Origin: Tritrichomonas musculus
Lineage: Eukaryota; Parabasalia; Tritrichomonadida; Tritrichomonadidae
Direction: 5' to 3'
Length of the DNA stretch: 64,000 nt
NCBI GenBank assembly: GCA_039105265.1
Contig: JAPFFF010000055.1
Coordinates: forward strand, 682,001 to 746,000
Of the stretch, positions 51,300 through 60,914 are shown piece after piece; the first letter of the stretch is position 1; every line of letters starts with the position of its first letter. Under the pieces are notes generated by a model, which saw only the letters and a program-made list of their open reading frames with translations, did no database searches and was not told the origin of the DNA. Position numbers and translations under genes: made by a program.

Positions 51300-54200
51300 T
51301 TATTTTTTGTTGCCCGCAGAATAAGACATTCTTCTAGGCTTTGAAGATTTTTTGAGAACCAATGAAATTTGTGTTTTATTTTGATTAAATTTATCTTGGC
51401 TGCTTTTAATTCTTATTTCTCTTGGATTTCTACTATTTTCAATTTCTTTTTCAAGTTTCAATTGAAACTGGTCGAAAGTAATTGTATTAATGAACACCTG
51501 CATGAAATCTTTATATTTTTCTTGGATGTGATAAGAGAACATGCTTTTGTTGAAAATAGTGACAGGTTCATCGGGATTTGTTGAGTCAGTGATAAAAAAG
51601 TTCTTAGTGAACGATTTTAATGAAGGAACGAAAGGCTTTGTGAACAAAGCAGAGAAATCTCTAACCAATTCAGGTGACAAGATGTATTTAGTCTGTGCAA
51701 AGTATTGGAAACACTCGGGATAAATATTTTTATTAGCATTTTGAATGCATTTTGGATTTTGAGAAATTGTTATTTTAGACAAATTTTTAGACAGCAAGTT
51801 CTCAACTTTTTTAATCAATGTTGATGAGTATGGAAAATGTTGAATTATTGATTTGACACTTTTTTCTGTATAATTAACTGTATTCTTATCCAAATCAACA
51901 AGAATATCAATATCGTTACAACTTTTATGATAACCAATGATTGAAGGAAAAGGAGAATAAACCAAATCATGCAAATTTGAAGGCAAAAACGGAATGATTT
52001 TCATATGAATATCAAGATCTTTCATTAAGTTAGTCAGTGCTAAAATACAGAATGATATTCTATTCATTCCGTTAATGTCTTTTGATATTAAAATAATTCT
52101 ATATTCACAAAGCATGCTTAAAACAACCTCAACAATTGATCTAGGTGAAAGATAAGTCAAAAGCGTTTGTAATGTTGGATAAAGAAGACAATCTGATTGT
52201 TCCAATGACTGGAAATTTATGTCTTTATAATAATTAACAAGTTTCGGAAGAAGGAATTGTAATGAACGTCCCGAAGACGATAGAGCGATGTATTCACAAT
52301 TCGGTCTTGTAAATAAAGATGGATAACAATTTCCTCTTTGATTTTGAAGCTCAGGAGGAACTTCAATGTTAATCAAAGGCAGAGAAGTCTTGCCAACAAT
52401 TGGATGAACAAGATCAGATAAGAATGAAAAATGGGATGCAATGTCAGGATTATTTGTAATGAGACAAAGACAGAATGGATAAGAGCGATCATATTGATTT
52501 CCAACAAAACTGTCAAATGAAGGAGGAATGTAAATATGAAGAGCAACACCAATATAAGTTTGATCAGCAATGTAGAAAACAAAGCCAGTTAGTATGTTTG
52601 ATTCGGTCTGAAAATTGGCAGGAATTGGCTTCAATTCTTGTGGATAACAAAAGAGAGGAATTGATTGAATAATTGATATTGGAAGTGTAATCGGACGTGC
52701 TGGAAACATCGAAATGAATGATGGTGTGTGACGATAACGATCAATTCCAAGAACATAAAATGAATCAAACCTTTTGTCATTTTCGAAGCACAATTTAATT
52801 GGCTTCGAAGTTAATGACTTTTTTCTTTCAAACATGTCTTGAATGTTCAAAGAATTCATGTTTATTCCTTTATCTGGATTGCTGAAAGATTCTTCAGGTA
52901 TCTCTTTCTTTCCTGGACAATTAAAGAAGCTGTTTTCATTAATTATAATTTCTCCACTGTTGATCTTAATTGTCCTCAAGTTTTTAAGGTTATAAAAACA
53001 TTTCTTGCCAATGAAAATTTCTTTATTTGTTCGAATATTTAATTCAGTTAAACGTGCACACGAACAAAAGGCTTCATCACCAACAAATGCTTTTTCAATC
53101 ATTTTTGATCTCGGAACAATTGTTCGTGCAAGATTGGCATAAAAATCAGGCTCTTCAGCAACATCACTAAGTTGGACTGAAATCAAAGATGAACAGTCTA
53201 GAAATGATTTGAAACCAATTGTTATTTCTTTACTAAAAAGTTTGATTTTTTGAAGCTTATCTAATTTATTGAAGCAATTCTGGCCAATAACAATGTATGA
53301 TGAACATGAAAAGTCAATATTCAAGATGTTTTTACAATTGCAAAAGTCATTTGAATCCAAGTTGATAAAATCAACTTTTTTGAATTGAATTGAATTAAGT
53401 TGTTTATTGCTATTAAAGCAATTACTATGAATATCAATATCAGACACTGAAAATGCGACTGATTGTAACTTTCCGTTGTTATTGAAGCAATTTTTATTAA
53501 TTCTTAATGACTTCGAGTTAATGGAAATGCTTGTGAGTTCTTTGCAATTGTTAAATAAGTCAGAATCAATTGCAGCATTGTTAGCAGATTGAATAGAGAT
53601 GCATGAAAGGCATGAATAATTCATCAAATCTTTATTGATATTGATGTTTCCACCAATAAATTCAATTGAATCAAGTTTGTTCGCCCCTTCAAAACTGTCT
53701 CTTGCAAGAATCAAGTTTTCTTTGTTCAACAATGATGAAATTTGGCTGTCTTTAGAAACAGCAATGCTGATCTTCTTGAGATTCGAACAATCAATGAATT
53801 GCTTACTTCCAATTGAAGTTTGTCGTGATTCTTTGATTTTGAATAGCTTGAGTGAACTGCAGCCATTGAAGCAATTGTTTCCAATGTTGATTTTTCGAGC
53901 TTCAATTTCAACTTCTTCAAGTGCTTTAAAATTACAGAAGAACTTTTCAGGCAATTCAATTTTTTCTGAAGGATTTGTCAAATATTGTGACTTGACAAAT
54001 TTGAATGATTTCAATTTTTTGCATCCTTCAAAAGAGTCTGATTGAAAAGTGATTGCATTCTCACATTCAATATCAATTGACAAAAGTTTTTCATGATTTT
54101 TAAAGCAACCTTCTTCTAAGATCAAATTCTTCGATCTGAATCTAATCTCTTCCAATTCTGTTGCATTTGAAAGAGAAGAATTTGTCACAATCAAAGTTGA

Positions 54201-55757
54201 CAAAGAAGTCAAATCAACATTTTTCAACAAATGAAAGTCAGACACAAAATTTGAATTGAAATCATCCTTTGTTTTCAAATAAACTTTGTGTATCAAAGAG
54301 CAATTTTTAAAGGAATCATTACAAATAGTGAATTTGTCACTATTAAAGAAGAGCGATTTTAAATTTTTCAGAGATAAAAAGCATTGATTTTTGAATTCAA
54401 TTGATGAAGAATAAGGAATGTAAATGTCGGCCAAACTGTCGCAACCAAGCAAAGAAACCTGGCCGAATGAAATCTTTTTTACATTGGAGAAATTCAAAGA
54501 TACGATTGATGAACAAAATTGGAAGCAATTTCGCTCAACAATCAATTCTTTGCACGAAAGGATAACATTCAAAAGTGCCTTGTTAAATGAAAAACAATTA
54601 TCACCAAGAATCAATTGCTTTGGACCAGATATTGTCAAATTTTTAAGCAGTTCACATTGACAGAAGGCAAAAGAATCAATTGACTCAAGTGCAGAAGACT
54701 CGATATTGAAAGAAAGAATTTTCTTGCACGTGTAAAAAGAAGAAGATCTGATTCTCTTGATGTTATTTGGGAGTGTCAAACCGCCGGATAAATCACGTCT
54801 GGCAAAAATAATTTCATTATAATCTTTATTAATTAAAAGGCCATTTTCATATTGAAAATGTTCGTGGTTCGCATTGATTGTAATTTCTGTAAGTGACTCA
54901 ACTTCTTTGCACCAATCTTCGCCAAATTCAACGAGTTTGTTCGGAATCGAAAGTCTCAAAATTGTCGAATTTTGAAAGGCGAAATTGCCAATTTTTTTAA
55001 CATGAGAATCTTCTTCAAATGAAACTGATTCAATTTTGGTGTTTCTAAAGGCTCTATCGTCGACGGTTGTTACAAAATAACGGTCGTTTTCATAGGTGTA
55101 AAAAGTTTTAATTAAAACGTTTCCCGTCGCATTTGGCGATTGAATAACTTTGGCTGTATACGACTTTTTGAATAGTATTAAATTGAGTGGGCCTTCTTCG
55201 AGTAATATTTCATCGTTGGATTGAATTCCTTCCGATAAATTGAAAATTGGCCTAATTTGATCAATTAGATAATCCGGAAAATTGGGAAATATCGTTAATG
55301 AGCCGATTTTCTGTTTTTCGGTTAAATAATTGTCGTTTTTCTTTTCAAAATATTTATCAAGATTTAAAGCACTTAATGTATCTAATATATTTTGCGAAAA
55401 TTTATTTGAATCGAAATCATCGGCCGTTTGTCCTATAAGAAAACGCTTTTTATTATCAGAGATAACGTTTTTTAGTGAAGATGTCCACTTTTTATTCAAA
55501 AAATTAAAAGATTCGGAATCTTTGAAATGTATAAAGAGAATAATGATTTCAGAATTCTTTATTTCGTCTTTCAAAAAGTTGATTTGCTTAAAATCAAAAA
55601 TTTTTGCTTGAACTTTCAAATTTGATTCAGCTATTTCAAGGTTGAACGAATCAATTGACTTAAAATCGTTTTGAGTTGTATTAATATATTTAAAGATATC
55701 CTTAGCAAATGTATATATTTCTTCAAATTTCCCGATGAAAGAAATTTTAGTGATCAT
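51300..55757 (-). CDS. GTPase-like / LRR_5 / DENN fusion protein
   Basis: 1485 residues from ATG 55755-55757; a TTG-initiated extension to 55790 is unsupported. Residues ~1-160 resemble a Ras-fold domain that has lost its P-loop (ISFIGKFEEIYTFAKDIFKY, KVQAKIFDFKQI, SEIIILFIHFKDSESFNFLN, KRFLIGQTADDF). Residues ~200-960 are BspA-like LRR_5 repeats with many C-containing positions (ISFGQVSLLGCDSLADIYIP). Residues ~985-1340 carry uDENN, DENN and dDENN segments: FDSFYVLGIDRYRHTPSFIS, FPARPITLPISIIQSIPLFC, GVALHIYIPPSFDSF, YPTLQTLLTYLSPRSIVEVV, CEYRIILISKD, YSPFPSIIGYH, DILVDLDKNTV. DENN domains are Rab guanine-nucleotide exchange modules. A pseudo-GTPase, LRRs and DENN in one protein is unusual. 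Likely role: membrane-traffic regulation. Confidence 0.85.
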   Translation of the reverse strand: MITKISFIGKFEEIYTFAKDIFKYINTTQNDFKSIDSFNLEIAESNLKVQAKIFDFKQINFLKDEIKNSEIIILFIHFKDSESFNFLNKKWTSSLKNVISDNKKRFLIGQTADDFDSNKFSQNILDTLSALNLDKYFEKKNDNYLTEKQKIGSLTIFPNFPDYLIDQIRPIFNLSEGIQSNDEILLEEGPLNLILFKKSYTAKVIQSPNATGNVLIKTFYTYENDRYFVTTVDDRAFRNTKIESVSFEEDSHVKKIGNFAFQNSTILRLSIPNKLVEFGEDWCKEVESLTEITINANHEHFQYENGLLINKDYNEIIFARRDLSGGLTLPNNIKRIRSSSFYTCKKILSFNIESSALESIDSFAFCQCELLKNLTISGPKQLILGDNCFSFNKALLNVILSCKELIVERNCFQFCSSIVSLNFSNVKKISFGQVSLLGCDSLADIYIPYSSSIEFKNQCFLSLKNLKSLFFNSDKFTICNDSFKNCSLIHKVYLKTKDDFNSNFVSDFHLLKNVDLTSLSTLIVTNSSLSNATELEEIRFRSKNLILEEGCFKNHEKLLSIDIECENAITFQSDSFEGCKKLKSFKFVKSQYLTNPSEKIELPEKFFCNFKALEEVEIEARKINIGNNCFNGCSSLKLFKIKESRQTSIGSKQFIDCSNLKKISIAVSKDSQISSLLNKENLILARDSFEGANKLDSIEFIGGNININKDLMNYSCLSCISIQSANNAAIDSDLFNNCKELTSISINSKSLRINKNCFNNNGKLQSVAFSVSDIDIHSNCFNSNKQLNSIQFKKVDFINLDSNDFCNCKNILNIDFSCSSYIVIGQNCFNKLDKLQKIKLFSKEITIGFKSFLDCSSLISVQLSDVAEEPDFYANLARTIVPRSKMIEKAFVGDEAFCSCARLTELNIRTNKEIFIGKKCFYNLKNLRTIKINSGEIIINENSFFNCPGKKEIPEESFSNPDKGINMNSLNIQDMFERKKSLTSKPIKLCFENDKRFDSFYVLGIDRYRHTPSFISMFPARPITLPISIIQSIPLFCYPQELKPIPANFQTESNILTGFVFYIADQTYIGVALHIYIPPSFDSFVGNQYDRSYPFCLCLITNNPDIASHFSFLSDLVHPIVGKTSLPLINIEVPPELQNQRGNCYPSLFTRPNCEYIALSSSGRSLQFLLPKLVNYYKDINFQSLEQSDCLLYPTLQTLLTYLSPRSIVEVVLSMLCEYRIILISKDINGMNRISFCILALTNLMKDLDIHMKIIPFLPSNLHDLVYSPFPSIIGYHKSCNDIDILVDLDKNTVNYTEKSVKSIIQHFPYSSTLIKKVENLLSKNLSKITISQNPKCIQNANKNIYPECFQYFAQTKYILSPELVRDFSALFTKPFVPSLKSFTKNFFITDSTNPDEPVTIFNKSMFSYHIQEKYKDFMQVFINTITFDQFQLKLEKEIENSRNPREIRIKSSQDKFNQNKTQISLVLKKSSKPRRMSYSAGNKK

Positions 55758-56190
55758 TTGATTTAAAATTGAAATCAAATGTAAATTCAATTTACTTACA
55801 TTACTTTATCTTATTAAAATTTAAATGATATATTATTTTTCTATTTTTATTATTTAATATATATAATTATTTAAATATTTGCAATTTATAAAAACACAAA
55901 TGTTTTATTTTGCCAAGATATTTTCCGATTAAAAAATTAAGGTTTTTTTGAGAAGGAAGGCAAACAAAATAAAAAGTAAAATCTTTACCATATGCATTAA
56001 GAAATTGAGAATATAATTGATATCACCTGGTATTTTAAGCATTTTAACACCATTGAAAACGCTATCCCCAAATGAAATTACAGAAGAAGGAATTGTGATT
56101 TTAATTTATCTTAAACTTTTTAAAAAGATAATATAAGTAATTTGCTTTATCAAATTAATATATGATATCATATGGTGTGGATTTGGGATT
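55758..56190. other. Intergenic upstream of the DENN gene
   Basis: AT-rich, no repeat or ORF recognised; the DENN promoter should lie near 55760-55800 (no clean TCATT motif). Confidence 0.5.
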
Positions 56191-56193
56191 TAA

Positions 56194-56433
56194 GGTACAA
56201 ATCCAGTACGTTTAGTAACCGCAATTTTTTTTGACATTCTCAAAGAATAAGATGACATGTTAAATAAAAAACGATTATTTTCATCCATTTCATATAACAT
56301 GTCATAATATTTATTTAAATTGTAAAATAAGTGTCAAAAACAAACCTAGTCAATTTAAACTTTTTCAGAGACATGCAACTATTCAAATAATAAACGTTCT
56401 CCTATTCAAAAAATAACGTACTGGATTTGTACC
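56194..56433. mobile_element. 240-bp TTAA-flanked MITE
   Basis: GGTACAAATCCAGTACG (56194) and its perfect complement (ending 56433) are flanked by TTAA on both sides (56190-56193 and 56434-56437). An internal inverted pair (ATGACATGTTA near 56252, complement near 56297) folds the centre. Its TTAAGG start recalls the element at 50479, but the remaining ends differ. Confidence 0.75.
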
Positions 56434-56552
56434 TTAAAAACAGAAAATCAAAACTCAAACAATTTTTGGCATTGATTTGACCTAATTTTGACCTAAAATA
56501 TTAAAAAAAGTGGTCTAAATTTTTATTTTTTTATAACAATTTTGTATTTCTT

Positions 56553-57380
56553 TTAGCCAAAAATATCATGAGAAACAAATGTAGGAGATGGATTTCTAGT
56601 TCTATTTAATCCTTTTCTGGCCGGGCGCGAACCTTCTACATCTTGATATTTCATAATCTCTCTTGGAACCTGAAATAGCTTTCTCTGACACTCTTCTTGT
56701 GGTTCCTCAGCGATTCTTGGCATTCCCATTGAAACACTAGGTTTTTTTCTAGATGCTAGTTTGTTTAAATCGCGTGGTTCTTCAAAAAGCTTTCGATTTT
56801 CACGAGGGATTTGATAAAATATGTCATGTTCTGGTTTATTTGTATCGATGAGAATTTTGGGGCTAGATCCTTGAATCTCATCAGTTTTATTCAGATCTCT
56901 GGATTGATTTTGAAAAAGACGAGGAGAATTTGGAATTGTATATATTGTTGAATCGCGTGTAACATTTTCACCTTCTCGATTATATTGTTTAGATCTTCGT
57001 TCTTCAATGTTATCATCAAAAATTTTCCTGGGCTGTTCAAAAAGTTGTCTTCGAACAGACTTTATTGGTGACTGACATCCTACTGGTTCGCGAACTGGCT
57101 TTGATAAATCTATTTGAGGTCTATTATGTCCAACAAATTTTGTATCTTCTCTTATTCCATTTGCAAAGCATCTTCGCCCTACTGGACTAGGTTCTCTTTC
57201 GCGTTGAATGAATTTATATTTCTTTGCTTTTGAAGGATCATCAACTAATTTATTGAGATCTCTGGGTTGCTGAAATAAGCGTTTTTTCTGATCTATATCA
57301 TCGGTAGATGTTTTAATTGAATATTGGGGTGGATTTCGTTCTAAATACAGAGGATTTGATGAAATATCGTCATTATACAT
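56553..57380 (-). CDS. Disordered protein with repeated RxLF motifs
   Basis: 275 residues from ATG 57378-57380. The frame extends to 57407 but only from TTG. No folded domain is visible; the protein is Arg/Lys/Pro/Asp-rich. A motif recurs about six times: KRLFQQPRDLNKL, RQLFEQPRKIF, PRLFQNQSRDLNK, FYQIPRENRK, RKLFEEPRDLNKL and RKLFQVPREI. Its core (R/K)xLF matches the cyclin-docking (Cy/RxL) motif. Several Ser-Pro sites surround it (EPSPVGRR, CQSPIKSVRR, NSPRLF, GSSPK, NPSPT), including a full CDK consensus SPxK/R. An attractive reading is a cyclin-CDK substrate or inhibitor; it is inference from short motifs. No neighbour is a cyclin or CDK gene. Confidence 0.6.
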   Translation of the reverse strand: MYNDDISSNPLYLERNPPQYSIKTSTDDIDQKKRLFQQPRDLNKLVDDPSKAKKYKFIQREREPSPVGRRCFANGIREDTKFVGHNRPQIDLSKPVREPVGCQSPIKSVRRQLFEQPRKIFDDNIEERRSKQYNREGENVTRDSTIYTIPNSPRLFQNQSRDLNKTDEIQGSSPKILIDTNKPEHDIFYQIPRENRKLFEEPRDLNKLASRKKPSVSMGMPRIAEEPQEECQRKLFQVPREIMKYQDVEGSRPARKGLNRTRNPSPTFVSHDIFG

Positions 57381-57606
57381 GAAAAATTTTATAACGTGTT
57401 TTTTCAATTAGAAAATTAATCGTTTTTCTAATTATATAAAATTCAATGAGATTTCACAAAAAAATTGAAAAAGAAATTTTGTTCTTGAAAGAATTTTTAG
57501 AAAATTTTCAAAATTTCATTCAATTTTCAAAACTAAAATTGAAAGAAGGTTTGTTGATATAACAAAAATTACAATCTTGCAGAAGAATCAAGCAAACAAA
57601 GATCAA
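57381..57606. other. Short intergenic
   Basis: AT-rich, with no recognisable feature; upstream of the RxLF gene on the minus strand. Confidence 0.5.
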
Positions 57607-58037
57607 ATGGACGAATATTTGGAACGCATAATAAAGAAGTAATCAAGAAAGCCCAACGATATTGAACTTTGTCAACTTATTTCAGCTGTTTACGGCCTTT
57701 AATGCACGCTCTATCTTTTTTTTTTTTTAGTTCTAGTTCAAAGAGCAACCAGCTTGTAAATTCAGGCTCTCCGGTTTTTGTGAGTATAAATGGTCGTGGA
57801 ACGATTCATCTTTTTGTTGGTTGTTCCACTGCAGCGGTAGCAGACACAGAGCGATCAATATTTTATATAACATCTGGAGGCATGAGAGCAGGAAGAAATT
57901 ATATTGAAAAGACAGAAGCCAGTCAGCATCGCCTGCTGCCTGTCATTCGTCATTGTGTGCGGCACGAGTTGGCCGAGTCTTCTGTGCAAATGTTCCATGT
58001 AGTAATGAGGCAGGTGGGAAGGTGGTTTTTAAATTAG
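57607..58037 (+). other. Unidentified GC-richer open region
   Basis: A short frame MDEYLERIIKK (57607-57642) ends in TAA, and the same frame continues SRKPNDIELCQLISAVYGL to another stop. A second frame is open from ~57669 to TAG 58037 (SGSPVFVSINGRGTIHLFVG, ADTERSIFYITSGGMRAGRN, ASQHRLLPVIRHCVRHELAE) but lacks a supported ATG and crosses a T12 run. The block 57830-58020 is far richer in G+C than its surroundings, like the most conserved exonic parts of nearby genes. It is probably a relic or a fragment of a host gene of unknown family; I do not recognise it. Confidence 0.35.
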
Positions 58038-58337
58038 ACCATTTTCAATAGATCATTGAATTTTATTTGAAAATTGAATGTATATTCAAATTTTCAATGG
58101 TTTATTTTTTGAATTTTAAAACAAATCACTTTTCTTTTTTTAAAGACTTCTCTTACATCTTTTCTTTCCTATTTTTCTTCAATTTTCTAAAATATTATGT
58201 TGAATGCTGAGGTTTTGAGATTGAAAAGATATAGACTTCTTTATCAATTGAAAAAGCGCATATTTAACTCAGCCCAAATGCATTATTATATCTTTTATAT
58301 CTTTGTGATTGGATCAAAACTCAATTTAAATAATATA
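58038..58337. other. Intergenic with a possible small ORF
   Basis: About 300 bp with an inverted ATTTGAAAATTGAATG / TATTCAAATTTTCAAT pair (58069-58104) and an ATG-started frame at 58197 (MLNAEVLRLKRYRLLYQLKK...) that runs into the transposon at 58338. Nothing firm. Confidence 0.4.
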
Positions 58338-58547
58338 GACCTTTTTATAAAAAGAAATTTTTTTGCGATAAAGTATACTTTTTAGCGAATATAATGATCA
58401 CTTTTTCATAAAAATGAACTTTTTCACAAAAACGTAAAGCGATTAGAATTATTATTTAAAACCAATGTTATATGATTCTAAACAAGCATATAATATATTT
58501 TAGTTGTTATAAATTATGTTTTATCAGTTTATTTTTAAGATATATAG

Positions 58548-60658
58548 TTAGTTGTGGAAATTTATCCTTTTGTCACTTTTTAGGATAAGTTTGGGATAAA
58601 AAAAAAAAAAAAAAAAAATAAGCAAAAGTGGTGTATGATAAATTGTATCTATTTATATATGCTTTTTTTTTGGAGAAAAAAAGAAAGTATAAAAATTTTG
58701 GAATAAAAATAAAAATTTTGGATTTTTTTTTTGCAATATTGCAGTAGATAAATAAATTTTGTTTTGTAAATATATCGCTGAATATTAAATTGACAGTCAG
58801 TATCGAAGTTAATAAAAAATAAAAAAAAAAAGTGAGCAAAAATAGAAAAACAGGATAAAATTTGGTACAAATTGCTAGAACTATTAACGATAATTGTTGT
58901 TCATATAATGATTAAATGCTTTCTCTTGTAAACAAAGTTGATTCCATCCAAAAAAAATATTTCTAAACGTAAAATTTTTTTCTATTAATTTACTCTCAAA
59001 ATTTTCTAAAATTTTGAATATAATTGAATCTAAAAATACCTAAAATCTACAATAAATATATGATATATCATATATTATATTATATTTATTTCAAAAAGAT
59101 ATTGAATATACTTATTTAATCGTGCATTGAATTTTTTTAATAGATAGAATAAAAGGGTTCGACTCTCTCAAAATTTTTTTGATTGAAAAAAAATAATATC
59201 TTAAAAATTAAATATTCTTTCTATTTAATAAATTCTTATATCAATATCTGATAAAATCAATATTCTATTAATATATTTTAAAAAACATAAAATTTGTTAT
59301 TTATTCCATAAAACATTAAAATAAGTGTTTTTATTGTGATATTTGAGGCTTTTTCTTAAATGATTTATTATTTACATTATTTATATATCACTTGAAATAT
59401 AATAATAATTTATAACAAGTTATATTATTGATATTCAAGAAATTATTGTTTTTTATAAATAAAAATTTTGAATTAATAATTGAATAAAATACTAGTTTTT
59501 GAAAAAATTATTTTGATAATATAAGAATTTTGAAAATATATTATATTTATTAACAAATACTTATTATTTGGATAATATATTAGGTATATCATCATATTAA
59601 TGATTATATATTTATTATATATAATATAAATTATATATATATTATTATAAAATATTAATTTACATTTTTACTCAGTTTATATGTATATCGCAATTGAGAA
59701 TTAATTATAATAACGTATTAATTCAATTCTATTTTTCATAAATAAATTTATCTTACATGATATTTAATTAATTACTTTTTAATTAATTTAAAAGATGTAA
59801 ATAAAATTATAAAAAAAGAATATATGACATAAATGTTACAAAATATTTATATATTTGGATATTTACAAATTCCCAAAATCTCTTTGAATGGTGGAAATTA
59901 GATAAGAACTCAAAAATATTTTCCCCTTTCAAAAGTTAAACTTTTTCTGTTTTTATTTTTTTTAGTGAAATATCTCTATTTTGGCTAATAGAATCGGCTT
60001 AATATTTAAAATTGCATCATGTTATTGATAATGCCAATATTATTTATTATTAATTTTTTATAATTTTAGAATTTGATAACCGCCAAAGGTCGAACCCTTT
60101 TGATAGAATTAATTCAAAATGAATATTCTAAATAATAAAACGAATTAACTTCATTTTATATCATATATATATATATAAATATACATAAACTATATATATT
60201 GACATTAATAAGAATTTAATTAAGATAAACAAAAGATATGATTATTTATATAAAAAAACGATGATTTTTTAACCAATCACATCATTATTATATAATGTGA
60301 GATGATGAAAAAAAATATTTTGTTACCTTTTTTTACATATTCATCATTGTTTTTGATTAACTAATTTTTTTCGATGAAAAAAAAGCAATTCTCGCAAATT
60401 TTGAAAATTGCAATAAAAATTTTAAATAATATTCCAAATAATGATAATAAAACAGCTAAAAATGATATTATTTAAACAAAAACTTTCCTTTTTAATAATA
60501 AATAAATATTATATTTAAATTAAAAAATTTTGTTTTTTTTTTTGTTTTTCCACGCTTTCCTCAGATCATTACTTAAAATTTACGAGTTTTTCTTAAAAAA
60601 AAAATTTAGGATAAATTTAGGATAAAATTTTGTTTAAAGGATAAATTTCCACACCTAA
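58548..60658. mobile_element. 2.1-kb MULE-like element with 9-bp target duplication
   Basis: Inserted in the MITE above, with GATATATAG duplicated on both sides (58539-58547 and 60659-60667). The ends read TTAGTTGTGGAAATTTATCC (left) and the complement of TTAGGTGTGGAAATTTATCC (right), continuing CTTT, then GGATAAA motifs. A 9-bp duplication is characteristic of Mutator-like elements. Its interior holds a second, younger insertion (59151-60101) but no transposase-like ORF: non-autonomous. Confidence 0.85.
59151..60101. mobile_element. 951-bp element with 8-bp target duplication, third nesting level
   Basis: TIRs AAAAGGGTTCGAC (59151) and complement (ending 60101) are 13 bp and perfect. They are flanked by an exact 8-bp direct repeat GATAGAAT (59143-59150 and 60102-60109). 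An 8-bp duplication fits hAT- or P-type elements. The AT-rich interior has no ORF of note. It lies within the MULE-like element. Confidence 0.85.
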
Positions 60659-60914
60659 GATATATAGATTCATTTGTTTAAGTGAAAAAGTTCTTTTTTT
60701 ATGAAAAAGTAGACATTATCGCTAAAAAGTATACTTTATCGCAAAAAAATTTTTTTTTTATAAAAAGGTCTTATATATATGTAAAATAAAAGAGTTGAAT
60801 AAAACAAAACTCTTTGGTAAATGAACATTTTTGAATGTTCAGCATATTGAATAAAAAAGCAAAAAATTAAGAGATACTGTCTTTTATTGTTTAGACATCC
60901 GGCCTTTCCTTTTA

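Larger units (their letters stand above)
58338..60770. mobile_element. GACCTTTTTATAAAAAG MITE, copy 2, split by insertion
   Basis: The left part (58338-58547) and right part (60659-60770) together equal ~313 bp and closely match copy 1 at 24780-25090. TA precedes the left end; the right flank is TTATA. The split is a 2111-bp insertion with a 9-bp target duplication (GATATATAG), which pinpoints the break to base level. Confidence 0.88.

Noticed and set aside
58573-58870. Phe-rich minus-strand ORFs of 73-88 codons
   Set aside because: They come from T/A runs inside the MULE-like element and show no coding signature.
59151-59165. GGTTCGA as a tRNA T-loop
   Set aside because: The same word is mirrored at 60089-60101 and lies in the TIR of a transposon with an 8-bp duplication; no cloverleaf can be drawn.
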